In this document: positions 16,761 through 24,977 of the stretch, piece after piece
Layout: each line of letters begins with the position of its first letter
Position numbering within the stretch: position 1 is the stretch's first letter
The notes under the pieces: generated by a model
Seen by the model: the letters and a program-made list of their open reading frames with translations, nothing else
The model's database searches: none
What the model was told of the DNA's origin: nothing
Source of the DNA: a bacterium
Lineage (GTDB): Bacteria > Planctomycetota > Planctomycetia > Planctomycetales > Planctomycetaceae
DNA length: 64,000 nucleotides
Assembly (NCBI GenBank): GCA_016124895.1
Contig: WGMU01000070.1
Span: 1-64,000, forward strand
Reading direction: 5' to 3'
Position numbers and translations under genes: made by a program

Positions 16761-17053
16761 GCGGGCATCCTTTCCTTGAAAGGGATAATCCGTCGGGCAC
16801 AGGCTCGACGCGGCTGCTCAGTCTGTCAGGTCGACCTGCTGGCTCAAAGCGTCAGAACGGTCCGATCACCGATGCTGGCAATGCTTGAGTGAACTCGACT
16901 GAGGCGCGTGACTTCGGAGTTGTCAGCGGGGAAGTGCATCACTCGCCTGTCGAAACGCGTCGAACTGTGACAATCAGAGCGGGCAGGCAAAATGCCACCG
17001 CGAGACCCGCGGGGCTCAGGTCGTACCGCCGCGGATCCCGCTGAGACACGCCA

Positions 17054-17944
17054 TCACGGTGTGAAACGCGAATCGACGGCGCCGGCATCGTACCAGCGTT
17101 GAGCCGTTTCGCTGATCGTGCCCCACTCAACTTGCGGCATCCGCATCATGTCCGACGCCCAGACTTCGATGGCTGCAATGTCGTTATCCGAGTCGACGAC
17201 CGTCAGCGTGACCGGGGAGACGTTCACCGTCGCACTCGTCACGGGATAGCTCGCGCCGTAGCGGGCGAGATTTTTCGCGAACAGCCGAATACCGTCGAGC
17301 GTTCGGTCGCCGCCGCCAACGGCGATCTGCATCTGCGACGGGTCGTCGAGATCCCAGTCCACGGAACTGGATGGACGCCAGCAACCGTATGAGCGGTCGT
17401 CCGCATCTCCGCGATGCCCCGGTCCGTAAGTCAGCCCCCAGAAGACCTCGGCCTGCCACGGTTCCCGGACGCCGAAGAGTGGCCCGCGCATCAGGTCGAT
17501 CTCGTCGATCAGGAGTCCCGACGCGACGTTACTGACGGTTCCGTACCGACGGATGATGTTTGCACAGAGCGGTCGGTCGAGCAGATCGTGTGCGTGGACA
17601 TCCCACTCGACGCCCATCGCCTGAGTCAGAAAGATGATTTCGGCGGCGCGTGGCTCACCGGCTAACCAGCCGATGTCCGCTCCGATCGACCACCGCATCG
17701 GCCCTCGATCGTCGACATTTCCAGCGGCCGTGGCTCGGTAAAAGAAGTCGAGCAGCAGGTCCGGATCCGGCCAGTTGTAGACGCCATTCCGCCACGGCCG
17801 GGATTCAATGTGCATCGTCCCGGACACGATCAGTCGGACGCCGTCTGCTTCCGAGGTCGTTTGAGCTGATGCCGATACGGGACTGCCCGCCAGCCATGCG
17901 GATACACAGACCACCAGCAGCTTCCACAGTTTTCTCACTCGCAT
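17054..17944 (-). CDS. Secreted protein of unknown family
   Basis: 296 residues from ATG 17944, chosen because GGGAG lies about 8 nt upstream; a start 18 nt earlier is less likely. The signal peptide is residues 1-28 (LWKLLVVCVSAWLAG, cleavage near ASAQT). The mature part has Trp- and Asp-rich conserved-looking stretches (GPMRWSIGADIGWLAGEPRA, GVEWDVHAHDLLDRP, VFWGLTYGPGH) that suggest a globular, possibly metal-binding hydrolase-like fold, but I cannot assign a family. The DxHxH-type cluster DVHAHD could bind metal. In the +1 frame just after the stop (16939-17070) is a hydrophobic segment ending in Arg-Arg, which may be a lost C-terminal sorting tail. Confidence 0.7.
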   Translation of the reverse strand: MRVRKLWKLLVVCVSAWLAGSPVSASAQTTSEADGVRLIVSGTMHIESRPWRNGVYNWPDPDLLLDFFYRATAAGNVDDRGPMRWSIGADIGWLAGEPRAAEIIFLTQAMGVEWDVHAHDLLDRPLCANIIRRYGTVSNVASGLLIDEIDLMRGPLFGVREPWQAEVFWGLTYGPGHRGDADDRSYGCWRPSSSVDWDLDDPSQMQIAVGGGDRTLDGIRLFAKNLARYGASYPVTSATVNVSPVTLTVVDSDNDIAAIEVWASDMMRMPQVEWGTISETAQRWYDAGAVDSRFTP

Positions 17945-18048
17945 GATTTTCTCCCGTCTCAAAGGAACAGTTTGCAGACAGGAAGAGTTACCAGGCTCGC
18001 GTGAAAACCTTTCAGTGAATTGCCCCGACGAACGACAACAGAGACGGT

Positions 18049-19572
18049 CTACTGCGGAGTCAGCTCTGCGCGGAGCTGGTCGACACGCTCAACAATCGAT
18101 TGCGCGGTGACGTCTGACGTCGGGAACCGCAGTCGTTCGGCGCGGGATGCTGAGGTGTTCCGGTTCCAGAAGCTCTGCCAGTCCGCATGGCTTCGCGGAA
18201 CCAGATGCGGCAGCAGGTTCGAATAGCCCTCGAAACGCAGCCAGTCGCCAGTCACATCCCACACGCTGCCCGAATCGCTCCAGTTGAGATGAGCCCGCAG
18301 CACGGCAGTTGTCTTCTGAGCGGGAACGGCAGACGTACCGCTCGCATCGTGAGGCAGGATTGCAGTCACCACCGATTCGAAAGTGCGCAGCGTCGAGCGT
18401 TCTGTCTCGATTGTCAGCGGAACTGGTTTGACGAACGTGCCTGGTGTTCCTTCGCTGAGGTCCAACTGCAGCAGTTCGCGAGTCACCGCCGTTACGCGTT
18501 GCAGTTTGACGAACGTTCCAGACGACGGCTGCTGCAGCGTCAGCCGCAAGCCACAGCCGCCAGCCAGCAGCGAGCTGGTCAGTTGTAGTTCGCCGCGTGG
18601 TGATTCCATCCAGTCCAGACAGACGCCCGCTCCGGAATGGCAGTCCGAATTGTCCAGCACGACGCGCCCGCCGTCGGCACGAAGCAGAGCTGCGGCCTCG
18701 ATCAGCCGACTGCGAAGCGTGCAGCCAGTCAGTTCGAGAACCCCCTCCGTCAGGCTCAGCAGAGGCCGCGCCGACGGTTCCCCAAGGTTCGACTCGCGCA
18801 GTTCCAGACCCTGCAGCCGCAGATGACCGCGAACCGTGAGCCACGCGGATGGACTCGTCGACTTCGGCGGTCCGGCTGGCTGCAGAATGACGGTACTGCC
18901 CGGCGCAGCCTGCAGCGTCAGCTCGGCTTGAACGATCGTCAGCGGCGGAACGTCGATTGGTTCGACGGCGTGAATAAGGACCGTGTCTCCTTCGCGAGCC
19001 AGCGCCACTGCGGCGGCCAGCGAGTCGCACGTCAGCGTCGGTTCTTCAACTGATGACCGAATCTCGAATTGCGGACGCTGCGACTTCGCACTTGCTGCTG
19101 GTCCGGCACCGGACGAAGACTCGACTGGCGGCGGATCAGACGGCTGGAGCCAGCGACTTGACAGGGCGGCGGTCAGCAGTCCCGTCACAATCAGCGGTCG
19201 AGCAGCAAGGATTCGCTGACGCCAGATGCGACCGCGCCGCATGGTGGTAACGTCCAGAGACGGCCGATCGGTTATGATCATCACGTCCGGGCGAGTCGAT
19301 ACCGGCTGCGCGATCATTGCCGCCACCGATTCGCGAGTCAGTTGCGTCAGAGCCAGTTGCAGTCCTGGAGAATCTGCTTCGGGCGTTTCGCAAAGCCAGC
19401 CGGCAACGTCGGGCAGCCAGTCGCTCGCACCAGAGAGGCGATCGAGTCGCTGGCGGCAGCACTCGCAGTTTTCCAGATGCTGGCTGAGCCGGGCTTCCAG
19501 TTGCGCATCTACCGGTCCCTGCAGCAGGCTGAGCCAGACGTCTTCGGCGGGGCAGTGGGCACGCGGCGTCAT
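18049..19572 (-). CDS. Anti-sigma-like membrane protein with beta-helix ectodomain
   Basis: 507 residues. The start ATG (19572) overlaps the stop of the upstream ECF sigma gene as ATGA, so the two are coupled. Residues about 1-50 form a zinc-finger anti-sigma-like head with HLENCECCRQRL (H-x3-C-x2-C). A single TM helix lies near residues 137-155 (RPLIVTGLLTAALSSRW). The remaining 350 residues look like a parallel beta-helix: short repeated turns such as GHLRLQGLELRESNL and GVLELTGCTLRS, typical of pectate-lyase-like solenoids. The prediction is that the head holds the sigma factor at the membrane and the solenoid senses something outside. The sensing role is an inference. Confidence 0.75.
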   Translation of the reverse strand: MTPRAHCPAEDVWLSLLQGPVDAQLEARLSQHLENCECCRQRLDRLSGASDWLPDVAGWLCETPEADSPGLQLALTQLTRESVAAMIAQPVSTRPDVMIITDRPSLDVTTMRRGRIWRQRILAARPLIVTGLLTAALSSRWLQPSDPPPVESSSGAGPAASAKSQRPQFEIRSSVEEPTLTCDSLAAAVALAREGDTVLIHAVEPIDVPPLTIVQAELTLQAAPGSTVILQPAGPPKSTSPSAWLTVRGHLRLQGLELRESNLGEPSARPLLSLTEGVLELTGCTLRSRLIEAAALLRADGGRVVLDNSDCHSGAGVCLDWMESPRGELQLTSSLLAGGCGLRLTLQQPSSGTFVKLQRVTAVTRELLQLDLSEGTPGTFVKPVPLTIETERSTLRTFESVVTAILPHDASGTSAVPAQKTTAVLRAHLNWSDSGSVWDVTGDWLRFEGYSNLLPHLVPRSHADWQSFWNRNTSASRAERLRFPTSDVTAQSIVERVDQLRAELTPQ

Positions 19573-20195
19573 TCGTCGTCCACCTGCTGGATCAATGCTC
19601 GCAGTCGCGCGGTGACTCGGCTGCAGGCGATGTAAACCGCCCCGACGCTCATCTGCAGTTCCTGCGCGACGTCGTCGGAACTTCGACCGTCCACGTTCCG
19701 CATCCAGAACGCCCGCCAGGTCGATGTCTGAAACTCGTTCCGTGCCTGCTGACATGCCCATTCGTAAAGCCGCTGCTGATACTCTCGTTCCCAGTCAACC
19801 GACTCAGCCGCCGGTTCGGGCACGTTGCGGAGCGCCAGTTCCATGTCTGTATCGCCGCTGCCGAGAGTCTGCCTCTGCCGCCGCGTCAGAAACGTGTTGA
19901 GCTTGCTGTAAGCGACGGTCAGCAGCCAGCCGCGGAAGCGTCCCGCTCTCCGGTCGTACTCGAAGCGACCAATCGCCAGCAGGACGGATCGCAGAATCTC
20001 CTGCGTCACGTCCGCGGCGTCCGCTTCCTGCAGGCCCTTGCCACGCAGAAAGCGGTTCAGCAACGGACCGTAAATCTCGATGAACTGCTGCCACGCGGCG
20101 TTGTCGCCAGGATCGCGCACACGCAGCAGCAGCGAGGGACTCGTCGTACCGATGCCGTCCCGGTCCGAGCAGCAGTCGGGACTGGTACTTCTCAT
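19569..20195 (-). CDS. ECF sigma factor (RNA polymerase sigma-70 family)
   Basis: 208 residues from ATG 20195, which has GGAG 9 nt upstream; an in-frame GTG at 20228 would add 11 residues. Region 2 is recognisable in EADAADVTQEILRSVLLAIG followed by GRFRGWLLTVAYSKLNTFLT (about residues 55-108). Region 4 is in FWMRNVDGRSSDDVAQELQM and SVGAVYIACSRVTARLRALI near the C-terminus. It resembles planctomycete-expanded ECF groups. Its partner is the overlapping membrane zinc-finger gene. It probably directs transcription of envelope-related genes, including perhaps the RTX-repeat gene 119 nt upstream on the same strand. Confidence 0.9.
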   Translation of the reverse strand: MRSTSPDCCSDRDGIGTTSPSLLLRVRDPGDNAAWQQFIEIYGPLLNRFLRGKGLQEADAADVTQEILRSVLLAIGRFEYDRRAGRFRGWLLTVAYSKLNTFLTRRQRQTLGSGDTDMELALRNVPEPAAESVDWEREYQQRLYEWACQQARNEFQTSTWRAFWMRNVDGRSSDDVAQELQMSVGAVYIACSRVTARLRALIQQVDDE

Positions 20196-20313
20196 CGAAC
20201 AGAACTCCGGAGCCTGGAAGAAGAACACATGCCGTGTCGGAAAACGCCCTCAAGGGGAATCAGAGCGGCTTTACGACAGAACTGGCAAGACCACTGGCCC
20301 CGCCGCCGCCCTG

Positions 20314-21144
20314 TCAGATGGCCAGCTCGATATTCGTGATGACGTCTTCGTCGGACTTGTTCCGCACGGCGTCGTAGGCACCGTCGCCGCCGTCCAGCGT
20401 GTCAGCTCCCTCGCCGCCCTCGAGCGTGTCGTCGTCCGGAAAGCCAGCTTCACCACCCAGCAGGTAGTCATCGCCGTTACCGCCGGTCATGTCATCGGCC
20501 CCGGTTCCGCCGAACATGATGTCATCACCGTCACCTCCGGTCATCGTGTCGAGGCCGTTGCCGCCGGACAGCGTGTCCGCACCGGCGCCTCCGTCAAGCA
20601 GATCGTCTGAGTCACCACCGTCGAGAAAATCAAACCCCCGGCCACCGGACAGAACGTCGTTCTGATCACCGCCCGCCAGATGGTCGTTGCCGTCGCCTCC
20701 GCTCAGCGAATCATCTCCGTTCTCACCCAGCAGCACATCGCTCCCCGCCCCCCCCATCAGAGTGTCGGCCCCTTCGCCGCCATGCACGGTTGCTGGAATC
20801 GCCGTGTTGCTGGCAAACGAGTCGTCTCCGTCTTCCAGAAAAGCCTGCACTTCCGAGACGGCTGTAAACCGAGCGGTATTCACATCAATCCGCGTCCCGC
20901 CGGTAATCGCCGTGATGCCGGCCGAGTCGGTGACGATGACGTCGTGACCAACCCGACTGACATTGACCGAGTTTGTCTCGCCCGCTGCGGCCTGAATGGT
21001 CAGCGTCCCGCTCGATAACCCGACACTCGACAGCACCACGCGATCTTCCATGACTTCGAAAGTCGCACCGAAACGAGCCTGTGGACGCCGGCGAGAGGGA
21101 CGAAGTGATAACTGGCGACGCAGAAAATCAAACAGCGACATCAT
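20314..21144 (-). CDS. RTX-repeat calcium-binding surface protein
   Basis: 276 residues from ATG 21144, preceded by GGAG at 9 nt. The N-terminus has no classical signal peptide but shows a basic stretch then FEVMEDRVVLSS, a variant of the planctomycete LEPR/LEDRVV-type N-terminal motif found in many of their giant surface proteins. The C-terminal half consists of about a dozen nonapeptides of GGxGxDxLx type (GGDGNDHLAGGDQNDVLSGG and others) expected to fold as a Ca2+-bound beta-roll. Such proteins are usually secreted by type I or planctomycete-specific routes. It sits upstream of the ECF sigma gene on the same strand, consistent with a surface-associated target or partner. Confidence 0.85.
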   Translation of the reverse strand: MMSLFDFLRRQLSLRPSRRRPQARFGATFEVMEDRVVLSSVGLSSGTLTIQAAAGETNSVNVSRVGHDVIVTDSAGITAITGGTRIDVNTARFTAVSEVQAFLEDGDDSFASNTAIPATVHGGEGADTLMGGAGSDVLLGENGDDSLSGGDGNDHLAGGDQNDVLSGGRGFDFLDGGDSDDLLDGGAGADTLSGGNGLDTMTGGDGDDIMFGGTGADDMTGGNGDDYLLGGEAGFPDDDTLEGGEGADTLDGGDGAYDAVRNKSDEDVITNIELAI

Positions 21145-21284
21145 GATGGAATTCTCCACACACAGAGGACTGAATCGACCCGGTGAAAACGTCGGTCACC
21201 AGGGATTACCTGCGCCGTGGAGAAACCTTTCAGTGATTTTCGCAGAAAGATCGCAGCCGCTCGAAATCAGGCCATTTCAATGAG

Positions 21285-21358
21285 CGGGACAGGGGACTGG
21301 TCGGCTCCATACCCGGTCAATCTAGCCGGGCGGCTTTGAAGACACGCTGCCTGTCCCG
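21285..21358. repeat. Inverted repeat CGGGACAGG...CCTGTCCCG
   Basis: Perfect 9-bp arms at 21285-21293 and 21350-21358 with a 56-nt interior that holds smaller stems. It lies just beyond the stop codon of the esterase gene on the minus strand and may mark the end of its transcript. The arm sequence is related to the GACAGGC elements at 7721 and 26698. Confidence 0.5.
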
Positions 21359-21367
21359 GCCTGCGGG

Positions 21368-22399
21368 TTACTTTGTGGCAGGTTGAGACGGCTCAACGGC
21401 GACGTCGGCTTCGGGCACCAGTTCGATCGCCACTTCGGCTCCTTTGAGCTGCCTGTCGAAGAAATTCTGCATCAGCGCGATCACGGCCGGCTTGCCAAAT
21501 GCCGGGCCACCATGCCCTGATCCCGGCAGCGTCTGCAGCCACACGGGGACACCTTTGGCTTTCAGCGCGGATTCCAGTTCGACACTCTGGGCGTAAGGCA
21601 CCAGAGCGTCGTACGTACCGTGCAGGATCAGCATCGGCGGGTTGTCCTCGCTGACGTAATGGACCGGGCTGACCGCGTCCGTCTTCTCGCGGTTGTCGAT
21701 CAGGCTGACGCCGAGCAGCCGGGAATATGGATCGCCGGGCGTGTTGAATTTGAAAATGTTGCGAACGTTTTTGTCGTCGGCAGCCTGCTGCATGACGGTG
21801 GTGAAATTCGCCGGGCCGAAAATGTCGCACACGGCCTGTACGCGGTCCGACTGCTGTTCGTTACCGCCGATCGCCGGGAAGGCCTGCTTCCCGCCCGAGG
21901 TTCCGACCAGCGCCGACAGGTGTCCGCCCGCTGAACCGCCCACAACGCCGACATGTTCCGGATCGATGTGGTGCTCCCTGCTGTTCGCCCGCAGCCACCG
22001 GATCGCAGCCTGGCAGTCCTGAATCTGAGCCGGGAAGAGAGCCTTCTGGCTGAAGCGGTACTCAACGCTCGCGACGACGTAGCCCCGGTTAACCATGTTC
22101 ATGACCGGGCAGGGAAATTTGTTACCGGCCATCCAGCCGCCGCCATGAATATGAACAATCAACGGCAGCGGATGCTTGGGTGGAGTCTCGGGAAGATACA
22201 GGTCCAGCCGCTGAGCCTCATCGCCTTCCGGGATGTATGCGACATCTCGAATCATGCGCACGCCGCGTGGCAGCTTGGCCTCGGGCTCGGCGGCAAAAAG
22301 TGCAGACGCCGGCCAGACCGCGTTACTGCAGACGCTTGTGGCCACAGTGATCGCGGACATCAGGCACCAGACCGGCTTCAGAAAACGTCGCATGTTCAT
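21368..22399 (-). CDS. Exported alpha/beta-hydrolase (esterase/lipase type)
   Basis: 343 residues with an N-terminal signal (hydrophobic residues 10-35, cleavage near LFAAEPEA). The hydrolase core shows the oxyanion motif HIHGGGWMAG near residue 84, the nucleophile elbow GGSAGGH near residue 153, the acid in ILHGTYDALVPY near 256, and the catalytic His in LPGSGHGGPAF near 293, as in the BD-FAE/Aes group of acetyl esterases. It probably deacylates acetylated polysaccharides or xylan-like material outside the cytoplasm; the substrate is an inference. The C-terminus is an extended Pro/Val/Glu tail. The start offers two nearby ATGs (22399 and 22393). Confidence 0.9.
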   Translation of the reverse strand: MNMRRFLKPVWCLMSAITVATSVCSNAVWPASALFAAEPEAKLPRGVRMIRDVAYIPEGDEAQRLDLYLPETPPKHPLPLIVHIHGGGWMAGNKFPCPVMNMVNRGYVVASVEYRFSQKALFPAQIQDCQAAIRWLRANSREHHIDPEHVGVVGGSAGGHLSALVGTSGGKQAFPAIGGNEQQSDRVQAVCDIFGPANFTTVMQQAADDKNVRNIFKFNTPGDPYSRLLGVSLIDNREKTDAVSPVHYVSEDNPPMLILHGTYDALVPYAQSVELESALKAKGVPVWLQTLPGSGHGGPAFGKPAVIALMQNFFDRQLKGAEVAIELVPEADVAVEPSQPATK

Positions 22400-23001
22400 G
22401 GCTGACTTTCAGTTCGAGAAGAGAAAGCGGGGCGGGGTTGACGCTTCGTTCGCCAGTGCGTGGTGGTCGTGCCGTAACGTCTTCAGTCCCTTTCGAGGTT
22501 TCACGGGGAGAATGATCCTGTCCTCTTGACCGGAGCGCCGCAACCAGAATCAGGGTGACCACCCAGGGAGCTGACTCCAGCGAAGGAACTGATAACGAAC
22601 GGCTTCTGAACCGCGTGCTGAATGCGATCTGCACCGAATGATCGACCCTGACCATGATCATCGAAGCCTGGAATCGCGTCGCGCTTGTCGCAATCCACTT
22701 CAGAATCCTCAATGGATCACTATGATCAAGTACCCGAAAACCAGGTTCTTTGTCCGCCGTTCATTTCGTGATCCGGTATTGCCTTCGCAACGAACTCGGT
22801 AATGAATTCCTGGGGGGCTGCCATTTGATCGACGGAATTGCCGCACGGCCTTTTGAAACGTCGGAGTGACGAAGTCGTCCCGTTAAGATTCCAGCAGGTT
22901 TCGGCTGTGAAGGTCCGCAACACGGAATCCGGAAAACTCGTCAATTGGCTGGCAGCACGCCGACTGGATTTCACGCAGTGGACGGTAGAGGGACGGTGAA
23001 T
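22400..23001. other. Intergenic region of 602 nt without a clear gene
   Basis: Lies between the divergent esterase and PEBP genes and should contain both promoters; no convincing boxes seen. A minus-strand frame at 22726-23000 has partly protein-like composition but runs into the PEBP gene, lacks a ribosome binding site, and is not called. It could be a gene remnant. AGAGGGACGG just before 23002 is the likely Shine-Dalgarno of the PEBP gene. Confidence 0.5.
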
Positions 23002-23490
23002 ATGTCGATGAAGGTCGTCAGTTCGGCATTTGCTGATGGTCATCCGATTCCCGAGCGATATACGGGCGATGGTCGTGACGTTTCGCCTCCGTTGGAATTC
23101 AGAGACGTTCCGCATCGAGCCATTGAACTGGCGTTGATCTGCGACGATCCGGATGCACCGACGCCTCAGCCGTGGGTTCACTGGGTCGTGTGGGGCATTC
23201 CCCCGACGGTAACCGGGTTACCCGAGGCGCTGTCTGCTGAAGATGTGGTCCCTCTGGAGGGTGGCGGACGATTGCATCAGGGGCGGAATTCCTGGCAATC
23301 GGGCCAGGTGATCGGTTACCGCGGGCCAGCTCCTCCTCGTGGTCACGGGACACATCACTACCACTTCCGACTGCTTGCTCTCGATGCGTCGCTGGCGTTG
23401 AATGCTGGCAGTACGAAAGAGGAATTGCTGTCCGCCATTCAGGGACACATGCTGGAGGCTGCCGAACTTATCGGGACGTATGCAAGGTAG
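23002..23490 (+). CDS. YbhB/YbcL (PEBP/Raf kinase inhibitor-like) protein
   Basis: 162 residues from ATG 23002, chosen for the purine-rich AGAGGGACGG upstream and because it matches the family N-terminus. Family blocks are IPERYTGDGRDVSPPLEF near residue 16, CDDPDAPTPQPWVHWVVWGI near 46, and GYRGPAPPRGHGTHHYHFRL near 109, which line the anion-binding pocket of PEBP proteins. There is no export signal. Bacterial members bind phosphate-like ligands, but their cellular role is unresolved. It is 66 nt upstream of the SAM synthetase gene on the same strand, possibly cotranscribed. Confidence 0.92.
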   Translation: MSMKVVSSAFADGHPIPERYTGDGRDVSPPLEFRDVPHRAIELALICDDPDAPTPQPWVHWVVWGIPPTVTGLPEALSAEDVVPLEGGGRLHQGRNSWQSGQVIGYRGPAPPRGHGTHHYHFRLLALDASLALNAGSTKEELLSAIQGHMLEAAELIGTYAR

Positions 23491-23556
23491 CGACAGGTCT
23501 GCTGTGACTCGTCGAATCCGTGGTTATCAGTGAGCTTGTCGATATAAGGCTGCGTC

Positions 23557-24765
23557 ATGATTGATTCGCTCTCGGTTCAGAACGTAGATCGAGCTCCTGT
23601 GGGTCAGCGCTGCAGTGAGCACGTTGAACGGAAGGGGCTCGGGCATCCGGACACGATCTGCGACAGCGTTATGGAGGCTGTTTCACAGGCGTTGTGTCGC
23701 GAATATGTTCAGCGGGTCGGTCGAGTCCTGCACCACAATATCGACAAGGGACTGCTGTGTGCCGGACAGACGCAGCCTCAACCGGGTGGCGGAACGGTGC
23801 TGGCGCCGATGCGTTTCATTTTCGGCGATCGGGCGACAACTGAGTTTGGCGACCTGCGGTTTGACGTCGGTGGAATTGCCGAGGCTGCCGCCAGCGAGTG
23901 GCTCCGCAGCCATCTGCGCTTTGTCGATCCACAACAGCACACTCGGTATCAGAACGAGATTCGGCCGGGATCGCCTGAACTGTGCGATATTTTTGCGCGG
24001 GGCGAAATCACGGCGAACGATACATCCGCTGGTGTTGGGTATGCTCCATTGAGTGAGACGGAGCAACTCGTGCTGCTGGCCGAGCGGTACTTGAACTCTC
24101 CGGAATTCCAGAAGCAGTTTCCGGAAGCGGGTGAGGACGTGAAGGTCATGGCAGTCCGTCGCGATCGCACGCTGTGGATGACGCTGGCGGTGGCCTTCGT
24201 CGACCGGTTTGTCCCAGACCAGCGGACCTATTTTGAGCGGAAAGCCGCGATGCGGGACGCGCTGCTTGGGCGGTTACTCCGGGAACTCCGGAACGTTCAC
24301 TCTCTGAAGCTCGACATCAACACGCTGGACGATCCCGGCCGTGGTGAGGGCGGCATGTATCTGACAGTGCTGGGCACTTCGGCTGAGGGGGCAGACGGCG
24401 GGCAGGTCGGACGTGGCAATCGCGTCAATGGCCTGATCAGTCTGCATCGGCCGATGAGTCTGGAAGCGGTTGCCGGGAAAAACCCGGTCAGCCATGTTGG
24501 GAAAGTCTATAACGTGCTGGCCTGCCAAATCGCCGAGCAGATCCACGCGTCGATTGATCCGGTCGAGGAAGTGACCGTGTGGCTGTGCAGCCAGATTGGT
24601 CGCCGCCTGTCCGAACCGTGGTCCGCCTCCGTTGAACTGAGCCTTAAAGGCGGAGTCGATCTACCCGATGTTCAGGACGCTGTTGAGCAGGTTCTGGCCC
24701 GCGAACTCGCCGCATTGCCGCAGTTTCAGCAGCGTCTGATCAATGGTGAATTGCCGGTCTGCTGA
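23557..24765 (+). CDS. S-adenosylmethionine synthetase, archaeal type
   Basis: 402 residues, matching archaeal methionine adenosyltransferase (AdoMet_Synthase family) rather than bacterial MetK. Diagnostic segments are ERKGLGHPDTICDSVMEAVS near residue 25, TANDTSAGVGYAPLSETEQL near 152, GRGEGGMYLTVLGTSAEGAD near 265, QVGRGNRVNGLISLHRPMSL near 287, and GKNPVSHVGKVYNVLACQIA near 310, all canonical for the archaeal enzyme. It makes SAM from ATP and methionine in the cytoplasm. The motifs are intact, so it should be active. No SAM riboswitch-like fold is visible in the short leader. A bacterial-type MetK may exist elsewhere in the genome; this window cannot show that. Confidence 0.93.
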   Translation: MIDSLSVQNVDRAPVGQRCSEHVERKGLGHPDTICDSVMEAVSQALCREYVQRVGRVLHHNIDKGLLCAGQTQPQPGGGTVLAPMRFIFGDRATTEFGDLRFDVGGIAEAAASEWLRSHLRFVDPQQHTRYQNEIRPGSPELCDIFARGEITANDTSAGVGYAPLSETEQLVLLAERYLNSPEFQKQFPEAGEDVKVMAVRRDRTLWMTLAVAFVDRFVPDQRTYFERKAAMRDALLGRLLRELRNVHSLKLDINTLDDPGRGEGGMYLTVLGTSAEGADGGQVGRGNRVNGLISLHRPMSLEAVAGKNPVSHVGKVYNVLACQIAEQIHASIDPVEEVTVWLCSQIGRRLSEPWSASVELSLKGGVDLPDVQDAVEQVLARELAALPQFQQRLINGELPVC

Positions 24766-24977
24766 CGGACTGATCCGGCATCCCTGACGGCATTCAGATT
24801 TTTCGGAAAGTCTGGCCTGCGGTCCATCCTGCGGGGGCCAGAGACCCGCGCCGAGCGAGTGATCTTCGGTCAGAGGTTCCTGCATCGAACGCTGAGCAGG
24901 CGGGCGCGGATTTTTCGTGTCTCAGCCTGTGAGTCACTCTGACGTGTTGTGTTCCTGTCTCTTCCTGCAGGCTGAAT

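Noticed and set aside
22726-23181. 151-residue minus-strand frame in the 602-nt gap
   Set aside because: It overlaps the PEBP gene, has no Shine-Dalgarno and only a short protein-like part; at best a remnant.
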